Shown piece by piece: positions 1 through 5,186 of a DNA stretch of 5,682 bases. This DNA comes from CALMSM01 sp964534095 (GTDB taxonomy: Bacteria > Patescibacteriota > Saccharimonadia > Saccharimonadales > CALMSM01). Both the position numbers and the translations under genes were made by a program. The notes under the pieces were generated by a model that ran no database searches, had not been told where the DNA came from, and saw only the letters and a list, made by a program, of their open reading frames with translations. The stretch covers positions 1-5,682 of the forward strand of contig CAZHPF010000062.1 in NCBI GenBank assembly GCA_964534095.1, read 5' to 3'. The number at the start of each line of letters is the position of its first letter. Within the stretch, counting starts at the first letter, position 1.

Positions 1-318
1 ATCGTGCGTAATCATTCGGGCTGCCGTAAAGCCCAGCCACAACCATACTGCTGTTGTGACGCTGTCCTGGAGAAAGCTATGGCCGAAGAAGTAGTTGCTG
101 AGATACGCAACGTGCGCTAGCACATACGCCGTAATTAAACTGACGACTACTGTCACCAAAATCGGCTTCATGCCGTTTTTTTCCAGGTCTTTTTGTTTCA
201 GGCCAGCAAGCTTTATCCATGTATTACCAAATACTTTTGGCGTATACCAGATTGATCCCACAACCATCGTTGATAGCGTTGCGAGTAGTACCGCTACAAT
301 ATTTACCTGAACTTCCAC
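1..318 (-). CDS. DUF1761-like integral membrane protein, N-terminal part (runs off the window)
   Basis: The reading frame starts at a GTG and stays open to the window edge, giving 106 residues. The C-terminus, probably about 30 residues judging from the usual 130-140 aa of the family, lies outside. Three hydrophobic segments are visible at about residues 5-22, 52-72 and 86-104. The stretch just after the first helix, GSIWYTPKVFGNTWIKLAGL (21-40), matches the characteristic 'G-x-x-W-Y-(S/T)-P-x-x-F-G-x-x-W' signature I know from DUF1761 proteins. The GTG is chosen because GAGG lies 7 nt upstream within a purine-rich run, and no other in-frame start fits the family's N-terminus. DUF1761 proteins are bacterial membrane proteins with no established function, so none is assigned. 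The gene is divergent from the TrmB-like gene. The family call is from memory of the motif and is fairly secure; the role is unknown. Confidence 0.8.
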   Translation of the reverse strand, partial: MEVQVNIVAVLLATLSTMVVGSIWYTPKVFGNTWIKLAGLKQKDLEKNGMKPILVTVVVSLITAYVLAHVAYLSNYFFGHSFLQDSVTTAVWLWLGFTAARMITHD

Positions 319-347
319 ATCTCCCCCTCTTTTATATGATACCTCTC

Positions 348-375
348 ATTATCTACCCGTTGGCTGAAAATACAA
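348..375 (-). promoter_or_regulatory. Candidate promoter for the DUF1761-like gene
   Basis: On the minus strand TTGTAT (370-375) is followed after 16 bp by GATAAT (348-353). The -10 box matches the sigma-70 consensus at 5 of 6 positions and the -35 box at 3 of 6. Transcription would begin near 341, giving a leader of about 20 nt that carries the GAGG ribosome binding site. The -35 box overlaps the left arm of the inverted repeat at 372-398, so a protein bound there could block it. This is assigned by eye and not proven. Confidence 0.4.
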
Positions 376-418
376 GTAAGTGCCGTGGGGTTACTTGTCA
401 TCACACACGAACGGCACT
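372..418. repeat. Two interlocked perfect 8-bp inverted repeats (possible operator or RNA pseudoknot)
   Basis: Repeat A is ACAAGTAA (372-379) with its exact reverse complement TTACTTGT (391-398). Repeat B is AGTGCCGT (379-386) with its exact reverse complement ACGGCACT (411-418). The arms alternate in the order A-B-A'-B' and share base 379. On double-stranded DNA this could be an overlapping operator between the two divergent genes. In RNA the order is that of an H-type pseudoknot, with 387-390 (GGGG) and 399-410 as connecting loops. The GTG proposed as the start of the TrmB-like gene (385-387) sits in an arm of B. The pairing is seen directly; any function is inference. Confidence 0.4.
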
Positions 419-984
419 ATGGAACTAGTTATGAAGCCCAATCCCCATCTGCTCTTGAATTCTTAGTACTGGAACGTGAACGAAAAACTGACGGATTACG
501 TAAAAACTTGCCGGCCGTCCTTTCTGCTTTAACTCAACTTCAAAGTGTTTCACCCTCTACCTCCCGAATCGCAGAATACCAGGGGGTGGATGGCCTCAAA
601 CAAATGAACTTTAACCTGACGAAGGCTGAGGCAGAGTTCCGTGTATTTGAGCTTGCTGGGCTCGATAAACACCTAGGTAGCCATTTTGCCAACAAAATGC
701 GCGGTATCTACAACCAAAAGGCTCTAAAAACATACGACTTAACCAACAACCCCCACCGCGAACAAGAACCTGGCGTTGATTCACCTTATTCGCAAGTTCG
801 ATACATCGACCCAAAAATATTTACAATTGAATTCGAAACGTTTATCTATAACAACTGTGTCGCGCTTCTCAGCTATGACCGTGAAGATATTTTTGGGGTA
901 GAGATATACAATGACAAGCTCGCTCGTCAGCAAACACAATTGTTTGGCTTGCTGTGGAAACAAGCGAAACCTCTAGCTGTTTAG
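385..984 (+). CDS. TrmB-like regulator effector domain lacking the N-terminal HTH (truncated gene or remnant)
   Basis: This 199-residue protein resembles the part of TrmB-family transcriptional regulators that follows the winged helix-turn-helix. Residues 16-25 (YEAQSPSALE) correspond to the 'Y-x-x-x-x-P-x-x-L' end of the wing. Residues 22-50 look like the short helical linker. Residues 63-73 (AEYQGVDGLKQ) match the family's 'Y-x-G-x-x-G-(I/L)' motif, and 148-197 match the C-terminal block, with I/F-Y-N-N, a GVEI strand and a final 'Q-x-x-L-F-x-x-x-W' helix. The roughly 70-residue DNA-binding domain is absent. It cannot lie upstream, because only 66 bp separate this start from the divergent gene. 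GTG 385 is the first possible start after an in-frame stop at 337-339. The next starts (TTG 505, ATG 604) would cut further into the domain. There is no convincing ribosome binding site or promoter. It may be a decayed gene or a stand-alone effector-binding protein; the frame is otherwise intact. Confidence 0.6.
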   Translation: MGLLVITHERHYGTSYEAQSPSALEFLVLERERKTDGLRKNLPAVLSALTQLQSVSPSTSRIAEYQGVDGLKQMNFNLTKAEAEFRVFELAGLDKHLGSHFANKMRGIYNQKALKTYDLTNNPHREQEPGVDSPYSQVRYIDPKIFTIEFETFIYNNCVALLSYDREDIFGVEIYNDKLARQQTQLFGLLWKQAKPLAV

Positions 985-989
985 AAGTT

Positions 990-1003
990 AGGTAATCTTA
1001 CCT
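990..1003. repeat. 14-bp palindrome filling the convergent intergenic gap
   Basis: AGGTAATCTTACCT pairs AGGTAA with TTACCT around a TC centre and ends immediately before the stop codon of the minus-strand gene. It occupies nearly all of the 19-bp gap between two convergent genes, a place where bidirectional terminators often sit. As RNA it would form a 5-bp stem with an ATCT loop. No T-tract follows on either strand, so it is at best a weak terminator; a protein-binding palindrome is the alternative. Confidence 0.3.
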
Positions 1004-1261
1004 CTACTTATTCTCATGGTTTTCCCAGCGTAATCGGACTGCTTTGATAGCAAGTGTAGAAAGCACGTAGCCTGCTGCAGGTACTAGTCCGTTTACAAAA
1101 GGACTGTCGTTATCAATGACGAACAGATAGCTCACGACTACCCCGTAAGTTAAAACTGCTATGCTTACCCGTCGGATGAAACTGGTTTCCCACTTTTTAT
1201 CTAGTTCTACGCGTTTGTTGCGTGTTTCAATTGCGGCGACTCTTTCTTCAAGCGTTCTCAT
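1004..1261 (-). CDS. Small coiled-coil / two-helix membrane protein of unknown function
   Basis: The protein has 85 residues. A charged, heptad-like N-terminus (about 2-24, LEERVAAIETRNKRVELDKK) is followed by WETSFIRR and two hydrophobic segments at about 32-49 and 55-73, then a basic tail. I recognise this arrangement, including 'R-N-x-R-V-E-x-D-K-x-W-E-T-S', from small uncharacterised proteins in Patescibacteria genomes, but no function is known to me. The ATG at 1261 is chosen over an upstream in-frame start at 1345, because the extra 28 residues would lie inside the NYN gene and do not fit the compact family pattern. The gene overlaps the NYN gene by 14 bp and has no ribosome binding site of its own, so its translation is probably coupled to that gene. 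The helices would form a hairpin in the cytoplasmic membrane with the coiled coil on one side. Confidence 0.75.
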   Translation of the reverse strand: MRTLEERVAAIETRNKRVELDKKWETSFIRRVSIAVLTYGVVVSYLFVIDNDSPFVNGLVPAAGYVLSTLAIKAVRLRWENHENK

Positions 1262-1874
1262 GGTTTTTGTGCGGGTTATGACGTTTATGGGTAGACCGAT
1301 CAAAATACTGTAGTTCTGCTTTGTGAGTATCCAAGCGCTCAACATACTCCTTATGGGTGTTATACAAACGCGAATAGTGACCGCTGGGTGCCAATAGCTT
1401 CAAAAGCTTATTCTGCTCCGCTAAGTACTCAATAAGCCCGTAGAAGTCGCCGTCTCCGCTCACAATCACTGCTTTGCCGTAACTTGGCAGTTCTTTCATA
1501 GCCCAGAGCACGAGATCCGCGTCAATGTTTCCTTTTGTTGGCTTTTTTTCCTCATCTTTGTCCCCTGGCTTTTTGGCTTCGCCTTTTTGATTTTCTTCCT
1601 CTACCTGACGTGGCCGTGTCATATCATAAGTCGGCTTGAGAACAATCAGAAACCCTAATTCATGCAGCTGTTTATACATAGCCTCAAACTCGGGAACATA
1701 GCCAATAAACATATAAGCATGTGTTACGCCATACTTATCGGTAAGGTATTGACGAAATTTACGCCAATCCATTTTCCAGCCCAACCGCTGCACCGTTTGG
1801 TTTAAGTTCTGGCTATCAATAAATGCGTAATTCGGTTTTGGTTGCTTGCTTCGGCGACGTGGTCGAATGGCCAT
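1248..1874 (-). CDS. NYN-domain (LabA/DUF88-type) putative ribonuclease
   Basis: The 208-residue protein carries the PIN-like NYN fold signatures. Strand 1 is YAFIDSQNLNQ (16-26) with D20 and N23. The central acidic motif is KGNIDADLVLWAM (114-126) with D118 and D120. The third motif is VIVSGDGDFYGLIEYL (136-151) with D141 and D143. In this superfamily these acidic residues bind Mg2+ for RNA cleavage, so an intact metal site is expected. Between strand 3 and the central motif lies a highly charged, lysine/glutamate-rich insert (about 88-113), probably a disordered loop. The C-terminal tail is rich in histidine and asparagine. ATG 1874 is preferred over GTG 1889, because a TATCAT -10 box lies just upstream of the ATG and the basic N-terminus begins naturally there. 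The gene is coupled to the downstream two-helix protein. The RNA target is unknown. Confidence 0.85.
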   Translation of the reverse strand: MAIRPRRRSKQPKPNYAFIDSQNLNQTVQRLGWKMDWRKFRQYLTDKYGVTHAYMFIGYVPEFEAMYKQLHELGFLIVLKPTYDMTRPRQVEEENQKGEAKKPGDKDEEKKPTKGNIDADLVLWAMKELPSYGKAVIVSGDGDFYGLIEYLAEQNKLLKLLAPSGHYSRLYNTHKEYVERLDTHKAELQYFDRSTHKRHNPHKNHENA

Positions 1875-1880
1875 AGTTCT

Positions 1881-1886
1881 ATGATA
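1881..1886 (-). promoter_or_regulatory. Candidate -10 box for a leaderless NYN transcript
   Basis: TATCAT on the minus strand ends 6 nt before the ATG at 1874, so transcription would start at or next to the start codon. No Shine-Dalgarno sequence precedes the ATG. I see no good -35 box at 16-18 bp; CTGTCA occurs but at 21 bp. If GTG 1889 were the real start, this box would be inside the coding region. Confidence 0.3.
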
Positions 1887-1927
1887 CACCAGTCCGAGCT
1901 ATTATGCTGACAGATAACTACCTGTTA

Positions 1928-2395
1928 TTATGCACTACTGTCGTAGCCAAAAAAGATAATATGACGGACACCTTCTGGGTTTAGAGGAGGCGTGACCCAA
2001 TGCGGCTCTAAAGGATCCATTACTACTAGCGTTCGCGGCAAACAGTGGACTCGCTCTGACACCGTTGGCACCCCAGAGAAAAGCCAGGCTTCGCCATCGA
2101 GACTATATAGCTCAATATCATTTCCACTATATACGTCTGGATCAGGATGCGGCCGATACGCACCGCTTGGCGGATCATCATCCAGGCGGTAACGCTTTAC
2201 GATAGCAGAGTTAACGCGCGCCTCTATTGAATCGACCAGCACGTCGCGTGCCACTATGAGGCTCCCGGGCGTCTCCTGTTTGAAATCATAGCGGCGCTTT
2301 CGTTCAGACTGCGACGCCGCAACATCAAGCAGCTCTTCATGGAGGTCAGCGGCAAATATATTTTGCGTGACAGTCACTGTACTACGCTCCGGCAT
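1928..2395 (-). CDS. Hypothetical protein, possible 2-oxoglutarate/Fe(II) oxygenase-like (double-stranded beta-helix) fold
   Basis: I do not recognise a named family for this 155-residue protein. Its second half has the spacing of a 2OG/Fe(II) dioxygenase core. RPHPDPD (81-87) offers an H-x-D iron ligand pair (H83, D85). Strands follow at 93-108 (IELYSLDG, AWLFSG) and 119-128 (LPRTLVVMDP). DPLEPHWVTPP then supplies the distal histidine H132, and R144 lies 12 residues further in GVRHIIFFG, where the family usually places the 2-oxoglutarate-binding arginine. A cupin-like protein is the alternative. There is no signal peptide or membrane segment. The first 14 bp overlap the end of def, and a strong GGAGG inside def lies 5 nt before the ATG, so it is made from the same mRNA as the deformylase. 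The next gene begins 53 bp downstream. The fold assignment is a motif-level inference. Confidence 0.6.
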   Translation of the reverse strand: MPERSTVTVTQNIFAADLHEELLDVAASQSERKRRYDFKQETPGSLIVARDVLVDSIEARVNSAIVKRYRLDDDPPSGAYRPHPDPDVYSGNDIELYSLDGEAWLFSGVPTVSERVHCLPRTLVVMDPLEPHWVTPPLNPEGVRHIIFFGYDSSA

Positions 2396-2954
2396 TTTTA
2401 CCTCCGGTTTCGGACTTTTCGCCGACCAGTTGTTTTATATACTCACGCTTAGTCCTGTAAGTGGCCGTGTCTTTTACACGATCAACAAAAAGCGTACCAT
2501 GCAGATGATCTATTTCATGCTGGGCAATCTGCGCCAACAATCCTTCAAAAGTATGGAGGTGTTGTTTACCTTTTTCGTCGTAGTAGCGTACAGTAACTTT
2601 CTTATAACGTGGCGTTTTGGCAAATAAACCGCTCTTGCCCGCACTCAAACAACCCTCCCAACGCTGTGTCCGATAACCAAAGGTTTGCGTTATACGCGGG
2701 TTTATCATAACTAAATCAATAGGGACTACCTGCGGGCGATGCTTGGTAGGACGTACTGCTATCACTACTAGCGCCATGCTTTCGCCCAATTGCGGTGCCG
2801 CGATTGCTACACCCAAATGAGTAGTCAACAACAAGCTACGCATATTTGTAATCAATGTTTGCACGAAAGGAGTAGCAACAGCTGCAAGCGGAATAGGTAG
2901 CGCCGTAACCCGTAAGGCAGGATGGCCAAATTCTTTGATATCACTCGCCTTCAT
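2382..2954 (-). CDS. def: Peptide deformylase
   Basis: The enzyme removes the formyl group from the N-terminal methionine of new proteins at the ribosome. All three deformylase motifs are present in 190 residues: motif 1 GVAIAAPQ (48-55), with the conserved Q55; motif 2 EGCLS (100-104), with metal ligand C102; motif 3 HEIDH (146-150), with metal ligands H146 and H150 and catalytic E147, followed by LHGTLFVDRV. Motif 1 deviates from the usual GxGLAAPQ, with alanine and isoleucine in place of the second glycine and the leucine. The segment after EGCLS reads AGKSGLFAK instead of the common VPG-type loop. The N-terminus (IKEFGHPALR) is typical, supporting the ATG at 2954. There is no Shine-Dalgarno sequence; a TGCTACACT box sits 6 nt upstream. 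The gene follows the HAD gene after 29 bp and shares 14 bp with the next gene. Length is normal for the family. Confidence 0.96.
   Translation of the reverse strand: MKASDIKEFGHPALRVTALPIPLAAVATPFVQTLITNMRSLLLTTHLGVAIAAPQLGESMALVVIAVRPTKHRPQVVPIDLVMINPRITQTFGYRTQRWEGCLSAGKSGLFAKTPRYKKVTVRYYDEKGKQHLHTFEGLLAQIAQHEIDHLHGTLFVDRVKDTATYRTKREYIKQLVGEKSETGGKNAGA
2401..2405 (-). promoter_or_regulatory. Strong ribosome binding site of the oxygenase-like gene, inside def
   Basis: GGAGG on the minus strand is separated by TAAAA (5 nt) from the ATG at 2395. It lies within the last codons of def (the GG of the GGKNAGA tail). It is the best Shine-Dalgarno match in the window and fixes the start of the gene despite the 14-bp overlap. 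Confidence 0.8.
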
Positions 2955-2960
2955 ATCATC

Positions 2961-2969
2961 AGTGTAGCA
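2961..2969 (-). promoter_or_regulatory. Candidate extended -10 promoter for def (leaderless)
   Basis: The minus strand reads TGCTACACT, a TGn extension plus the hexamer TACACT (2961-2966), ending 6 nt before the def ATG. A transcript would begin at or beside the start codon, in keeping with the missing Shine-Dalgarno sequence. No clear -35 box is seen; an extended -10 can work without one. The 29-bp gap after the HAD stop codon leaves room for this separate start. Confidence 0.35.
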
Positions 2970-2983
2970 AACCGTATCAGAGT

Positions 2984-3739
2984 TTAGCGAAACAGCAATG
3001 CTCCCAGCTCATCAAAGCTTGCCACGATAATGTCCGGCCTTTGTACGCCCGTTAGTTTGTGAAGTTGATCAAGTGTATGGCTTGTCGGGATTGCGGCCAC
3101 TGTGAGCCCTGCTTGGTTTGCCGAAGCGATACCATTCGGCGAATCCTCGATTGCTAATGCCTGCTCAGGACGATCAACGAGTTCCGCACGCCGAAGCATC
3201 TCTTCATATGACCACGGGTCTGGCTTTAAACGATCCGGACCACTATCCTCCAAAGCGATAATGCGGGTGTCTAAAAAATGACGGGTTAGCTTGTGTCGTA
3301 TGAGAAATGGCAATACTTCCCCTTTTCGCTCGGCCGTCGTTACCATATATTCTTTGCCGGGCCGATACGTCGACCAACGACGCACAAATCCAAGCGATCC
3401 TGCTATAGGTGTCCCGCCTGTTGCAGCTAATTCTCGATAAAGCTCCCGCTTGCGTTCTACAAGAGCCACGGTAATGGGATTGTCTGCCGGATTATCAGAC
3501 GAAATAATACCTGCTTCGCTCAGTACCCAGCCGATGATAGCAGACGGATGAGAGCCATGACTCTGCGCTGCCTCATGGATAGCTGAGTCAATGGTCGCAA
3601 AGCGTTCATCTTTGCACTCTAAAGCCATCGCTTTAAAAGCTTTTCGTCGCGCCTCTTCGTGCTGCGATACGCTATCCTTAAGAACTCCGTCAAAGTCGCT
3701 AGCCACAGCCGCAAAATCACAATAACTCAGCTCAGTCAC
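2984..3739 (-). CDS. HAD-superfamily hydrolase (beta-phosphoglucomutase/phosphatase-like)
   Basis: This 251-residue protein has all four HAD motifs. Motif I is SDFDGVLKDS (14-23), with nucleophile D15 and acid/base D17. Motif II is the threonine pair after the strand YMVTT (131-135). Motif III is K172 in LKPDPWSYEEML. Motif IV is AIEDSPNGIASANQAG (196-211), with the metal-binding E198 and D199. The roughly 100 residues between motifs I and II form a helical C1-type cap. The 'KPDP...Y...L' and 'EDSxxGxxAAxxAG' patterns are typical of the beta-phosphoglucomutase, phosphoglycolate phosphatase and sugar-phosphatase group, so a small soluble phosphate ester is the likely substrate, but which one cannot be read from the sequence. 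The GTG start at 3739 overlaps the end of glyS by 8 bp (GTGACTGA) with no strong ribosome binding site, implying translational coupling to glyS. Confidence 0.88.
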   Translation of the reverse strand: MTELSYCDFAAVASDFDGVLKDSVSQHEEARRKAFKAMALECKDERFATIDSAIHEAAQSHGSHPSAIIGWVLSEAGIISSDNPADNPITVALVERKRELYRELAATGGTPIAGSLGFVRRWSTYRPGKEYMVTTAERKGEVLPFLIRHKLTRHFLDTRIIALEDSGPDRLKPDPWSYEEMLRRAELVDRPEQALAIEDSPNGIASANQAGLTVAAIPTSHTLDQLHKLTGVQRPDIIVASFDELGALLFR

Positions 3740-5072
3740 TACTTATTAACGTCTCAATCTCCACCCGTTGTTGTTCGGTTGTGTCGCGGTCGCGCACCGT
3801 TACGGTATTATCTTGCAAAGTCTGAAAATCTACGACAACACAGTTGGGCGTCCCAATCTCGTCCTGGCGACGATAACGCTTACCAATGTTTCCGTTATCA
3901 TCCCACATAACATTGCCATACTGTTTTTTAAGCTTAGCGTAGACCTCTCGAGCTTTCTCAACTAGTTCTGGCTTGTTTTTGAGTAGCGGCGAAACCGCAA
4001 ACCTGTAAGGAGCCAGTTCCGGTTTTAGCTTCAGTACAATCCGCTTGTCACCATTTATTTCTTCCTCATGATAGGCATCGACTAAAACAGCCAGAAACAT
4101 ACGCCCTACGCCCACAGAAGATTCGATTACGTACGGGATAAATCGTTCTTTGGTCTCTTCATCAAAATAACTCAAGTCTTTTTTGCTTGCTTTGGCATGA
4201 TTGCTAAGATCAAAATCCGTACGGTTATGCGTACCCCAAAGTTCTTTTGAACCCTGTGGAAAATCAAAATATATATCGTGGGCGGCGGCGGCATAGTGGG
4301 CACGTTCGTTCTCGGCATGTTCGTGCCATTTCAGATTTTTCTCGGAAATACCAAGTCGCTCCGTCAGGAAACTCCATGCAAATTTACGCCAGGTTTCGTA
4401 AGTCGTTTTCTGGTCGGCAGGACGAATGAAGTATTGCATTTCCATTTGCTCAAGCTCACGCACACGGAAAATAAAATCGCGTGGGCTAATCTCATTACGG
4501 AATGCTTTACCTACCTGCGCCACACCAAATGGCAGTTTTGCACGCATAGTTTCGTGCACATTTTCATAGTTCGTAAATATAGAACCGGCAGTTTCTGGTC
4601 GCAAATACGCAATAGATGACTCGTCTTCCATCGGGCCAACCCAGGTTTTCATCATCATGTTGTATGTACGCGGTTCTGTGAGGGTTTTCTTGCCGCAGGT
4701 TGGGCAAGCCGCGTCTTTGAGTAATTCTTTTAGCTCACCCAGGTCGGTAGAATCTGTTCCTGCTAGTTGATCGGCACGATGACGAGCCCCACAATTTTTG
4801 CAGTCCACTAACGGATCAGTAAAGCCTGCTACGTGGCCACTAGCCTCCCAGAGTTTTGGGTTTTGGATAATTGCGCCATCAACGCCAAACACATTATCGC
4901 TCTCTGTTACAACTGCTTTCCACCATGCTGCTTTTATCTTATTGGCAAGTTCCACACCAAGCGGACCATAGTCATAAAACCCGGCCAAGCCACCGTAAAT
5001 CTCAGATGCTTGAAATACAAACCCCCGGCGCTTACACAGGCTTACGATATCTTCCATTGCTACATTACTCAT
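3732..5072 (-). CDS. glyS: Glycyl-tRNA synthetase, alpha2 (single-chain) type
   Basis: The 446-residue class II synthetase charges tRNA-Gly with glycine in the cytoplasm. The N-terminus (IVSLCKRRGFVFQASEIYGG, 9-28) and DYGPLG (34-39) are diagnostic of the homodimeric type also found in archaea and eukaryotes, as opposed to the alpha2beta2 GlyQ/GlyS enzyme. A zinc-finger-like insertion has C91, C94, C123 and C126. Motif 2 is FRNEISPRDFIFRVREL (191-207). WGTHNRTDFDL (279-289) and motif 3 GVGRMFLAVL (321-330, R324) complete the active site. The anticodon-binding domain runs from about 352 to 440. The length is in the usual 440-460 range for compact bacterial versions. The ATG at 5072 has AGGA 7 nt upstream. 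The gene ends in TGA, so UGA is a stop in this organism. It lies 114 bp downstream of recO and overlaps the HAD gene. No T-box leader is visible. Confidence 0.97.
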   Translation of the reverse strand: MSNVAMEDIVSLCKRRGFVFQASEIYGGLAGFYDYGPLGVELANKIKAAWWKAVVTESDNVFGVDGAIIQNPKLWEASGHVAGFTDPLVDCKNCGARHRADQLAGTDSTDLGELKELLKDAACPTCGKKTLTEPRTYNMMMKTWVGPMEDESSIAYLRPETAGSIFTNYENVHETMRAKLPFGVAQVGKAFRNEISPRDFIFRVRELEQMEMQYFIRPADQKTTYETWRKFAWSFLTERLGISEKNLKWHEHAENERAHYAAAAHDIYFDFPQGSKELWGTHNRTDFDLSNHAKASKKDLSYFDEETKERFIPYVIESSVGVGRMFLAVLVDAYHEEEINGDKRIVLKLKPELAPYRFAVSPLLKNKPELVEKAREVYAKLKKQYGNVMWDDNGNIGKRYRRQDEIGTPNCVVVDFQTLQDNTVTVRDRDTTEQQRVEIETLISSD

Positions 5073-5079
5073 GTCTATT

Positions 5080-5098
5080 TCCTATCTATCAAATTATC
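5080..5098 (-). promoter_or_regulatory. Ribosome binding site and candidate -10 box for glyS
   Basis: AGGA (5080-5083, minus strand) lies 7 nt before the glyS ATG and supports that start. GATAAT (5093-5098) upstream matches the -10 consensus at 5 of 6 positions and would give a leader of about 14 nt. No convincing -35 box is found at 16-18 bp (AATTTT at 17 bp). The ribosome binding site is the firmer of the two. Confidence 0.4.
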
Positions 5099-5114
5099 AA
5101 ATATGCGGGTATAC

Positions 5115-5139
5115 AAAAATTAGCAGGCTCCAAGGCCGC
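5115..5139 (-). terminator. Candidate intrinsic terminator after recO
   Basis: In the minus-strand transcript GCGGC pairs with GCC(T)GC: five G-C pairs with one bulged T and a CTTGGA loop. It is followed by TA and then ATTTTT (5115-5120). It lies 48 bp after the recO stop codon and before glyS, where a terminator separating the two genes would sit. The short stem and the bulge make it a moderate candidate only. Confidence 0.4.
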
Positions 5140-5146
5140 CACGATT

Positions 5147-5176
5147 GTTATAGCCCGATAGTTGAATATAGGTCAT
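5147..5176 (-). promoter_or_regulatory. Alternative promoter candidate between recO and glyS
   Basis: ATGACC (5171-5176) and TATAAC (5147-5152) on the minus strand are 18 bp apart, matching the sigma-70 consensus at 4 of 6 and 5 of 6 positions. Transcription would begin near 5140, at the foot of the hairpin called as a terminator, leaving a leader of about 68 nt. If this promoter is the real one, that hairpin is a 5' leader structure and not a recO terminator. The two readings compete. Confidence 0.3.
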
Positions 5177-5186
5177 TACGGAGTAA

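Noticed and set aside
95..428. Plus-strand open frames across the DUF1761-like gene
   Set aside because: They run antisense to a recognisable membrane protein and show no family features of their own; they also do not encode the missing TrmB HTH.
1262..1345. 28-residue N-terminal extension of the two-helix protein
   Set aside because: It would lie wholly within the NYN coding region, has no ribosome binding site, and the protein family begins at the coiled-coil start (MRTLEERV).
1910..1926. Imperfect hairpin ACAGGTA/TATCTGT between the oxygenase-like and NYN genes (minus strand)
   Set aside because: It has a 2-nt centre, one G-T wobble and no T-run; it could form by chance in 38 bp of spacer.
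4247..4619. Long plus-strand open frames inside glyS
   Set aside because: They are antisense shadows of the well-supported glyS coding region, with no recognisable domain or ribosome binding site.
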